Made by a program: the position numbers and the translations under genes. From CAZILN01 sp964540005 (GTDB lineage: Bacteria > Bacteroidota > Bacteroidia > Bacteroidales > SM23-62), in the NCBI GenBank assembly GCA_964540005.1, contig CAZILN010000116.1, forward strand, positions 1-19,077: a stretch of 19,077 nucleotides of DNA, in the 5' to 3' direction. Each line of letters opens with the position of its first letter. The stretch's first letter is position 1. Positions 13,362 to 19,077 of this stretch are shown in pieces. A model generated the notes under the pieces. It saw only the letters and a program-made list of their open reading frames with translations, had not been told where the DNA came from and did not search any database.

Positions 13362-14828
13362 ATGAAAAGCAGATTACTGATTATTATACTGTTTCTTATG
13401 TTCAGAATGACTGGCGGATATTCGCAGGATTATGCTGCACTGAGCATGGCACTGAACATGGGTGATTTTGCCAGCTTTAAACAGCAGCTCGATTCAATAG
13501 ATGATCCGGATGAAATAGTTATTAACGGATATTCCCTGCTAAATTATTCCATAGTGGGCAAACATAAGGACTTTGTGGAATATTTGATTGGAAGGGGTGT
13601 TGATCTGGAAAAGGAAAGCAGGGAACTGACCCCCCTGATGAATGCCACCTGGCATAGCGCGGAAATCCTTGAACTTCTTATAGATGCAGGGGCCGATGTA
13701 AACCGGGCTATAGGGCAGCAGACCCCTCTGTCGGTGGCCATACGTGGAAACAGGAATGAAGCCATTAAATTACTGGAATCCGGCGGGGCTACCATAGAAT
13801 GCAGAGATGGTAATGACGGTCCCTATGTTTTTTATGATACCCTGAATTCGACGACTATCATAATTACGGTTGATGAAAGGAACCGGCTTTCGGTCGATAC
13901 CCTTGTAACTATGCCCGAAAAACTGATAATCAGGACCCCCAAGAATGATTCTTTTACCGTAGTATTAACAGAACCTGTAACAGAGAAGGAGTCCGTATAC
14001 AACAATGCGGATAAAATATTTGCCATGTCAGATATCGAGGGAAACTTCGGAAAATTCGCTGCTACTTTAATGGCCCACGGAATTATTAATGAGGAGTATG
14101 ACTGGAACTTCGGACAGGGCCACCTGGTATTGCTCGGCGATTTCCTGGATAGAGGCAGGCATGTTACACCTATTCTCTGGCTGATTTATAAGCTTGAAAA
14201 TGAATCTGTGGCTGCCGGAGGGAAGGTCCATTATCTTCTGGGTAACCACGAACTGATGAATATCTGGGGTGACGTCAGATTTGTTAATTTAAGGTATAAG
14301 ATACTGGCGTATAAGTCAGGAATGGATATCGGCAATTTTTACACAAAGCAAAGCCACTTTGGTGCATGGTTGAGGACTAAAAATGTGATAGAGCAGATAG
14401 GGGATATTGTATTTGTACATGCGGGCATCAGTGACACCGTGTTACAGCTTGACTTGTCCATTCCCCGGATAAATGAGATCGCCAGGCAGAGCATCGATGT
14501 TCCCTATGATGACCTGTCCAAAGAAGCACAGGTGGTCTTCTTCGATTTTGGTGTATTATGGTACAGGGGGTATACAGCTGATGGAGAAACCAGTAATAAG
14601 ACTACCCTTGAATCAGTGGAAAAAACACTAAGCTATTTTAATGCCAAACATATAGTCATCGGCCACTGCATTGTGAGGGATATATCCACAGATTATAAGG
14701 GGAAAGTCATCCGGATAGATGTTGATCACCACCATGACAATCCATTCAGCGGGATACTCATTACCCCGGACGGAATATACAAAGCCCTGCAATCCGGGGA
14801 AAAGGAGCTGATCCTGGAAAGGAACTGA
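13362..14828 (+). CDS. Secreted ankyrin-repeat/PPP-type metallophosphatase fusion
   Basis: A 488-residue two-domain protein with a signal peptide (about residues 1-21). Residues 25-145 hold about four ankyrin-like repeats: NGYSLLNYSIVGKHKDFVEYLIGRG, ELTPLMNATWHSAEILELLIDAGADV and QQTPLSVAIRGNRNEAIKLLESGG are the clearest. Residues 218-470 form a calcineurin-like phosphatase of the bacterial PPP/Shewanella-like type: SDIEGNF (Asp224), GDFLDRG (Asp260, Asp263), GNHE (Asn295, His296), VHAG (His353) and IGHC (His435). The first motif has Glu226 where most family members have His (DxH to DxE). Between them is a linker of about 70 residues with beta-strand character. It may be a periplasmic protein or nucleotide phosphatase with a protein-binding arm. 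It is monocistronic, flanked by minus-strand genes. Confidence 0.85.
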   Translation: MKSRLLIIILFLMFRMTGGYSQDYAALSMALNMGDFASFKQQLDSIDDPDEIVINGYSLLNYSIVGKHKDFVEYLIGRGVDLEKESRELTPLMNATWHSAEILELLIDAGADVNRAIGQQTPLSVAIRGNRNEAIKLLESGGATIECRDGNDGPYVFYDTLNSTTIIITVDERNRLSVDTLVTMPEKLIIRTPKNDSFTVVLTEPVTEKESVYNNADKIFAMSDIEGNFGKFAATLMAHGIINEEYDWNFGQGHLVLLGDFLDRGRHVTPILWLIYKLENESVAAGGKVHYLLGNHELMNIWGDVRFVNLRYKILAYKSGMDIGNFYTKQSHFGAWLRTKNVIEQIGDIVFVHAGISDTVLQLDLSIPRINEIARQSIDVPYDDLSKEAQVVFFDFGVLWYRGYTADGETSNKTTLESVEKTLSYFNAKHIVIGHCIVRDISTDYKGKVIRIDVDHHHDNPFSGILITPDGIYKALQSGEKELILERN

Positions 14829-14885
14829 AAGAATCAGGTTCCAGTCACTCTCAGAAAAAAAGTTGTCAGACACTCCGTGGCCGGT

Positions 14886-15698
14886 TTACCCGGGTAAGGA
14901 TGTAAGTATGCTTACCAGCTGTTCATGTATCCTGGAGGCAGATGCTGCAATGGTATAGTTGTGGTAAATAGCATCAGCATTTACATCGAACGTGATATCC
15001 TTACCCTCAATATCGGCAACAGATCCTCCGGCTTCGCGGATGACCAGCCAGGGAGCCGCAATATCCCATATCTTCGTGGTCTGGTTGACTGAGGCGCCCA
15101 GGCGGCCCTCTGAGGTGAAGCAAAAATCAAGCAGCGAATTGGTAGACCGGATGTTCCGTACCCGGGAGGCAAGTTTTTCTATCACCTGCATTTCAGTCCT
15201 GGTCCTTCCCGGTATTTCACTGAAATCGAAAGAGTAGGAAATAAGGACATCCTTCAACTGCCTGGCATCTGAGGTCCGGATCGGGACCTCATTCTTCCGG
15301 GCTCCTTTTCCTTTTTCGGCGTAGTACATTTGTTTTTCAAGCGGAAGGTACATCCCTGCCTGTATGGGTTCTCGTTCATGGAACAATACCAGCATGATGC
15401 CGAACCAGGGGAGACCGGCGGCAAAGTTCGAGGTCCCGTCAAGGGGGTCTATCACCCAGGTATATTCAGAATCATTCCCGGTGAACCCGCTCTCCTCTGA
15501 AATAATATTACAGGGTTCCGACACACGGGCCAGGACTTCAAATATGGCTTTCTCGGCTGCAAGATCTGCTTCTGTAACAATAGAGCTGTTATTTCCCTTT
15601 ACCTGAATGTTCTTAACATTCCCGAAATAACTGAGCAATACCTCTCCGGCATTTTCAAGAGCAGTATATATGAAATCTTTTGCCAGTTCAGCTTTCAT
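14886..15698 (-). CDS. Inositol-monophosphatase-family sugar phosphatase
   Basis: A 270-residue member of the lithium-sensitive, Mg-dependent phosphatase superfamily (inositol monophosphatase, CysQ, FBPase-like). The metal and catalytic motifs are complete: VTEAD (residues 41-45), ISEES (Glu68, Glu69), DPLDGTSNF (Asp84, Asp87, Thr89) and WDIAAPWLVIREAGG (Asp212). There is no signal peptide, so it acts in the cytoplasm. Its start lies 11 bases inside the end of the SIS-domain gene, indicating translational coupling and a shared pathway, probably dephosphorylation of a sugar or polyol phosphate made or consumed by the SIS protein. A CysQ-type 3',5'-bisphosphate nucleotidase is an alternative, but the context does not favour it. 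Confidence 0.88.
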   Translation of the reverse strand: MKAELAKDFIYTALENAGEVLLSYFGNVKNIQVKGNNSSIVTEADLAAEKAIFEVLARVSEPCNIISEESGFTGNDSEYTWVIDPLDGTSNFAAGLPWFGIMLVLFHEREPIQAGMYLPLEKQMYYAEKGKGARKNEVPIRTSDARQLKDVLISYSFDFSEIPGRTRTEMQVIEKLASRVRNIRSTNSLLDFCFTSEGRLGASVNQTTKIWDIAAPWLVIREAGGSVADIEGKDITFDVNADAIYHNYTIAASASRIHEQLVSILTSLPG

Positions 15699-16626
15699 CC
15701 TTGCCGGTATTTTGATTGTTGATAGTCACTTTGTTCCCTATTACGAAGGTCCGGGAAATTCCGAGTTTCCGGGCCAGTGAGTATGCCAGGCAGTTTAAGG
15801 GTACTATGGATGTTACAGGTGATAAATATTCATTAACATCCCTTTCTTTCCAGATAACTGTACTTGCACCGGCTCCGGTGATTGTCTCAAAAAGCTGCCC
15901 GGTTCGTTGCTTTAGCGGACCCTCGGCCGAAATACCTATCACAAGACTTCCAGGCGCGGATTCCTTGGGACCATGATCATATTGCGGCAGAGCCATGGGC
16001 ATAAAAGGGATTTTCGTGCACTCTGTAAGGACGAGGGCAGCCTCACAGGCTGTGGCTATATTCGGACCATTACCCAGTACATAAATTCCATTGATGCTGC
16101 CGGAGGTGTATTTATTATAGATTTGCTCAGCCTGTCTGTCTCCCCATTCTTCGTATTTTTGCATGCTATTCTCCAGGACCTTTATTGCCTTTTCAGTATC
16201 GATGTCCATACCCTGGTAAAGGCTGATCAATGTATTTACATAGCTTTTTGTTGAAGAGTGTTCTTCCGCCCCGGCATGGATATCAATTACCTGTCTTGCT
16301 TTCGTGGATGCGGCCAGGGGACTGTCTGTATTATTTACAATGGCAACATACTCAGTGAATCGTTCAATATTCCATACGGTTTCGGAACTGCAGCCCGATT
16401 GGGATAACAGCACCCCCACCGGGAAATCCTTGTTTTTATGGCTGTAGTGGTAATATTCTGAAGCTATTTCAGGGAGTATATTACAGCCCAAGTATTTAAG
16501 TGCAAGAGGGGCAAAATAGGATGATCCCATACCGATATAAGGTACCTTTTCAGGCAGTCTGATATTCCGGTTTTTTTCATAGCACATCCTGGTTTTTTCC
16601 GGTATTTCCCTGATTTCATTGATCAT
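15688..16626 (-). CDS. Double-SIS sugar isomerase/deglycase, GlmS-isomerase-like
   Basis: A 312-residue cytoplasmic protein with two SIS (sugar-phosphate isomerase) domains and no N-terminal glutaminase domain. The first contains IGMGSSYFAPLALKYL (about residues 31-46), SQSGCSSETV and AGAEEHSSTKSYVNTL, which parallel the phosphate-binding loops and the AGxExxVASTKAF segment of GlmS. The second contains LGNGPNIATACEAALVLTE and QYDHGPKES. The His of the HGP motif matches the GlmS sugar-ring-opening His504. Such proteins isomerise or deaminate amino-sugar phosphates or split fructosamine phosphates (AgaS and FrlB types). An AAAGG before the ATG could serve as a ribosome site. It overlaps the phosphatase gene downstream by 11 bases. 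The precise substrate is unknown. Confidence 0.85.
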   Translation of the reverse strand: MINEIREIPEKTRMCYEKNRNIRLPEKVPYIGMGSSYFAPLALKYLGCNILPEIASEYYHYSHKNKDFPVGVLLSQSGCSSETVWNIERFTEYVAIVNNTDSPLAASTKARQVIDIHAGAEEHSSTKSYVNTLISLYQGMDIDTEKAIKVLENSMQKYEEWGDRQAEQIYNKYTSGSINGIYVLGNGPNIATACEAALVLTECTKIPFMPMALPQYDHGPKESAPGSLVIGISAEGPLKQRTGQLFETITGAGASTVIWKERDVNEYLSPVTSIVPLNCLAYSLARKLGISRTFVIGNKVTINNQNTGKDES

Positions 16627-16691
16627 AATAAGACCTTTATATCATCTTCGGCGGTCCTGAATGTTTTGCGGACAGCGGCTGGATAATTAAT

Positions 16692-16699
16692 CAAAGCTA
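16692..16699 (-). promoter_or_regulatory. Candidate -7 element for the SIS-IMPase operon
   Basis: Read on the minus strand this is TAGCTTTG, an exact TAnnTTTG match 66-73 bases before the ATG at 16626. No clear -33 element is visible. The remainder of the 164-bp divergent gap 16627-16790 is AT-rich, and I found no further motif for the plus-strand esterase. Confidence 0.35.
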
Positions 16700-16790
16700 T
16701 TAAAATTCGAAGAGATATTAGCCACTTACAGATTTATGAATTAGATTAGCGGTATAAAAATCTTTAAAATTTCAAACGAATAAAACGAAG

Positions 16791-17651
16791 ATGAAAAAAA
16801 CAGTTGTTGCATTATTCCTGCTTACACTCGGTTTCGGTCTTATAGCTCAAACCGGGAAGGTATTTGATGATCTGTCCATGGAAAGTAAACTGCTGAAAAT
16901 GGAGCGTAAGTATGCCGTTTACCTGCCCCCGGATTATGAAAGCTCTCAACGCAGTTACCCTGTCCTTTACCTGCTGCATGGCGGCGGGGATGACCAGTCC
17001 GGCTGGGTACAGTTCGGTGAAGTCCTGCATATTGCAGATAAAGCGATCAGGGAAGGCAGGGCCACGCCCATGATCATTGCAATGCCTGATGCCAATACCG
17101 GGCGACGGGGCTACACCAATGATGCAAGCGGGGAATGGCTGTATGAGGATTTTTTCTTTGAGGAATTCATCCCATACATTGAAGGGAAGTACCGGATAAG
17201 ATCCGAAAAAAGATACCGTGCCTTGGCCGGGTTATCAATGGGCGGTCATGGGACCTTCATATATGCCCTCCATCATCCCGAATTGTTTGCCGCAGCCTGT
17301 CCATTAAGTGCCAGTACCGGATCTATGTCTCTTGAAGATGCAAAAAGAAGGATAGAAAGGTCGGAAGAGAATGCATCGGATGAAGATATAGTAGCATATT
17401 TTAAAAAATACAGTGTCCTGCAGCTGCTGGAAGATGTACCTGTTGAAGAGATACGCTCAGTTCGCTGGTATATTGATTGCGGGGATGATGATTTTCTGTA
17501 TGAAGGCAACAGCCTGGCTCATATAGCCATGCGTAAAAAGGAGATCCCTCATGAATTCAGGACCCGCGACGGGGGACATACATGGACATACTGGCGTGAG
17601 TCACTGCCCGTGGTGCTGGATTTCGTATCCATGAGCTTCCATCAGCATTAA
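16791..17651 (+). CDS. Secreted CE1-like esterase (alpha/beta hydrolase)
   Basis: A 286-residue esterase with a signal peptide (residues 1-20, ending LIAQ) and an alpha/beta-hydrolase fold of the esterase D/feruloyl and acetyl-xylan esterase type. Key features are YPVLYLLHGGGDDQSGW (oxyanion region, about residues 56-72), the nucleophile elbow GLSMGG with Ser149, WYIDCGDDDF (an acid from the Asp231-233 region) and GGHTWTYWRE with His263. The full catalytic triad is therefore present. Secreted homologues remove acetyl or hydroxycinnamoyl groups from hemicelluloses, which fits the glycan-degrading character of the region. Its stop codon overlaps the end of a gene remnant on the opposite strand by four bases. 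The exact ester substrate is not predictable. Confidence 0.87.
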   Translation: MKKTVVALFLLTLGFGLIAQTGKVFDDLSMESKLLKMERKYAVYLPPDYESSQRSYPVLYLLHGGGDDQSGWVQFGEVLHIADKAIREGRATPMIIAMPDANTGRRGYTNDASGEWLYEDFFFEEFIPYIEGKYRIRSEKRYRALAGLSMGGHGTFIYALHHPELFAAACPLSASTGSMSLEDAKRRIERSEENASDEDIVAYFKKYSVLQLLEDVPVEEIRSVRWYIDCGDDDFLYEGNSLAHIAMRKKEIPHEFRTRDGGHTWTYWRESLPVVLDFVSMSFHQH

Positions 17652-17827
17652 TCCGTTTTCCCGATATTCTGGTACCGCAGATAGGATTTTGAAATTTTTA
17701 ATTCTGTTTCCTGTTCCGGCGCAATAATTTCAAAATCGACAATGCTGTCTGTATCATATTCCTTAAGCAGGGTAACCGGCGCCCATCCCCACTGGTTCCA
17801 CTCCTGTAGTAATGAATATAAAGTATG
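17648..17827 (-). pseudogene. Carboxy-terminal remnant of an unidentified gene
   Basis: The minus strand keeps a 59-codon open frame ending in TAA at 17648-17650. It has no start codon and is blocked upstream by TAA at 17828-17830. From 17806 downward it has the composition of real protein, with segments EWNQWGWAPVTLL, DSIVDFEIIAPE and SKSYLRYQNIG. Upstream of about 17810 the DNA turns abruptly AT-rich and loses coding character, suggesting a deletion boundary. I do not recognise the parent family. It is a probable relic of a deleted gene in the gap 17652-17865. A short functional gene using a non-ATG start is possible but less likely. Confidence 0.5.
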
Positions 17828-17865
17828 TTAACAAGTTCAGGTTTGTACAATAATTAGTAAATGAG

Positions 17866-19077
17866 ATGAAGAGCTTGATGAATAGAGTTTTAATAACGGC
17901 AGCAATCCTCCTGTTATCTGTTGCAAATTCAGGAGTGGCAAAATCTGAAGAAACTGCCGATCAGATACATTTCTCAATTATCAGCAATACAGCTGTTACA
18001 TTCGACTGGGTCGGAACAGCCGATCGAATCAGCTACGGTACCGACTCTACTGACCTTGGTATAACTGTATCAGCAGAAAATCCTGATTTCTTGCCGGTTA
18101 CATCTCCCTGGGTGTCGGATCCCGGGCCTTACTGGGAAGCTAAGCTTACCGGGCTTACTGAGAACACAAAATATTATTATAAGGTCGGCAGTGATGGACA
18201 GGTAAATAGTTTCAGAACTCCGCCTGTACGGGGTACATCGGATTTCAGGATCTGTTCTACAAGCGATATGCAAAGCAGCACTTCAGAATGTGTGGCTATA
18301 TTCAATCAGATTGCTGAGATGAACCCTGATATAGTTATTACAACCGGCGATTTAACCGGCGGGGATTCCGGCGGACAGACATATGTTGGAGAACGTTTCC
18401 ATGATGCGATGGTATGGTCATTAAATGCTGCCTGGATGCCTTGTTGGGGAAATCACGACTGGGAAAATCCGGGTTCAGATGACCTGAGAACCTATAAGGG
18501 CCGTTTTGATTTACCCAATCCCCAGACATGCCCAAGCTCGCCTGAGGTCAGTTGTTGCGGTGAAGACTGGGGCTGGTTTTATTACGGTAACACAAGATTC
18601 ATCAGTATGCCCGAATGTTTCAGCAGCTCCACGACCTGGCAGGATTGGTCAGTAGCGGTAGAACCAATATTCAGTGAAGCCCAGGATGATCCGGAAATCA
18701 CTTTTATAGTAAGCTTTGGCCACCAGTCTGCCTATACAAGTTCTGACGGACGCTACCCGGGATCGGGAATCCAGCAGTCCATACTGAACGGGTTGCATAC
18801 AAATTATCCGAAATACAGGCTTGATTTGACCGGTCACAACCATCAGTACGAAAGATATTCTTTTAGCACCGGAATGACATATATTATCAACAGTACGGCC
18901 GGATCATATTTCCATGGATGGGACAGCCCCGTCAAGCCGGATAACTGTAATTTTCGTGCTATCCACTATGGTATTCTGGTCCTCGAATTTTCTGACAACG
19001 CCATTCAGGGCCAGTTTGTCTGCTCTGTTGGCACATCCAATAGCGGCACATGGTATAAGCCATTAGAAGAGGATGTT
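17866..19077 (+). CDS. Purple-acid-phosphatase-like metallophosphoesterase, 3' end missing
   Basis: The first 404 codons of an exported phosphatase; the frame is open to the window edge. A signal peptide (about residues 1-25) precedes an Fn3-like module (about residues 30-125), visible as NTAVTFDWVG, WEAKLTGLTENTKYYYKVGS and SFRTPP. This layout is typical of purple acid phosphatases. The metal motifs are in order: TSDMQ (Asp134), TTGDLTGG (Asp162), WGNHDWE (Asn196, His197, Asp198), FGHQSAY (His286) and GHNHQYER (His324, His326). The set is complete, so it should be an active dinuclear-metal phosphoesterase. The first motif is SDMQ, not GDxG/H. ATG at 17866 is chosen; ATG at 17878 is also possible. 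Substrate unknown. Confidence 0.85.
   Translation, partial: MKSLMNRVLITAAILLLSVANSGVAKSEETADQIHFSIISNTAVTFDWVGTADRISYGTDSTDLGITVSAENPDFLPVTSPWVSDPGPYWEAKLTGLTENTKYYYKVGSDGQVNSFRTPPVRGTSDFRICSTSDMQSSTSECVAIFNQIAEMNPDIVITTGDLTGGDSGGQTYVGERFHDAMVWSLNAAWMPCWGNHDWENPGSDDLRTYKGRFDLPNPQTCPSSPEVSCCGEDWGWFYYGNTRFISMPECFSSSTTWQDWSVAVEPIFSEAQDDPEITFIVSFGHQSAYTSSDGRYPGSGIQQSILNGLHTNYPKYRLDLTGHNHQYERYSFSTGMTYIINSTAGSYFHGWDSPVKPDNCNFRAIHYGILVLEFSDNAIQGQFVCSVGTSNSGTWYKPLEEDV

Noticed and set aside
14829..14885. Run of A residues after a short TGTCTGACA-like palindrome between convergent genes, a possible minus-strand terminator.
   Set aside because: The stem is four base pairs, and pairing strength does not support an intrinsic terminator.
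1..19077. CRISPR arrays, tRNA or rRNA genes, insertion sequences, phage genes or a classical SusC/SusD locus.
   Set aside because: No regularly spaced repeats, RNA gene sequences, transposase or integrase motifs, or TonB-dependent receptor genes were found on either strand.

Overview
The window looks like chromosomal DNA of a member of the Bacteroidota, probably an environmental saccharolytic one. The evidence is that candidate promoters carry the Bacteroidota -7 element TAnnTTTG, Shine-Dalgarno sequences are mostly absent, many products have signal peptides or lipoboxes, and the gene set is typical of the phylum: Tat-exported Gfo/Idh/MocA oxidoreductases, DUF1080, GH172, GH78, a DUF6364/PIN pair and Mut7-C. 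No RNA genes, transposases, integrases, phage genes or CRISPR arrays are visible. No SusC/SusD pair is present, so this is not a complete classical polysaccharide utilisation locus.

Layout. (1) 1-1204, minus strand: a peroxide/iron block of perR-like regulator, bacterioferritin and a peroxiredoxin cut by the window edge, with a promoter and an operator-like inverted repeat before perR. (2) 1378-4742, plus: a secreted glycoside cassette of Tat-type oxidoreductase, DUF1080 (3-keto-disaccharide hydrolase family) and GH172 (DUF2961). (3) 4753-5462, plus: a DUF6364 antitoxin/PIN toxin module whose promoter -7 box lies inside a perfect 9-bp inverted repeat. (4) 8292-5487, minus: DoxX membrane protein, membrane-anchored oxidoreductase and Mut7-C nuclease-like protein, tightly packed. 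(5) 8293-8473: divergent control region with repeated GGAATATTC elements. (6) 8474-9484, plus: a beta-propeller lipoprotein. (7) 13143-9495, minus: a YdjC/ChbG-type deacetylase and a GH78 alpha-L-rhamnosidase lipoprotein. (8) 13362-14828, plus: a secreted ankyrin-repeat/PPP-phosphatase fusion. (9) 16626-14886, minus: a GlmS-like double-SIS protein overlapping an inositol-monophosphatase-family gene. (10) 16791-17651, plus: a secreted CE1-like esterase. (11) 17648-17827, minus: the carboxy-terminal remnant of a lost gene. (12) 17866 to the edge, plus: a purple-acid-phosphatase-like metallophosphoesterase.

How the parts may work together (inference). Blocks 2, 4, 7 and 10 suggest cleavage of modified plant or algal glycosides outside the cytoplasm. 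The esterase and deacetylase would remove acyl groups, GH78 would remove rhamnose, GH172 would cleave furanosides or related linkages, and the oxidoreductases with DUF1080 would run an oxidative route that cleaves 3-keto glycosides. DoxX beside the second oxidoreductase is a possible link to the membrane quinone pool. The SIS/IMPase pair may process a cytoplasmic sugar or amino-sugar phosphate. The most unusual items are the ankyrin/phosphatase fusion, the toxin-antitoxin operator geometry, the DoxX-oxidoreductase-Mut7-C operon and the repeat-rich control region at 8378-8412. None amounts to a clearly new defence or mobile system.
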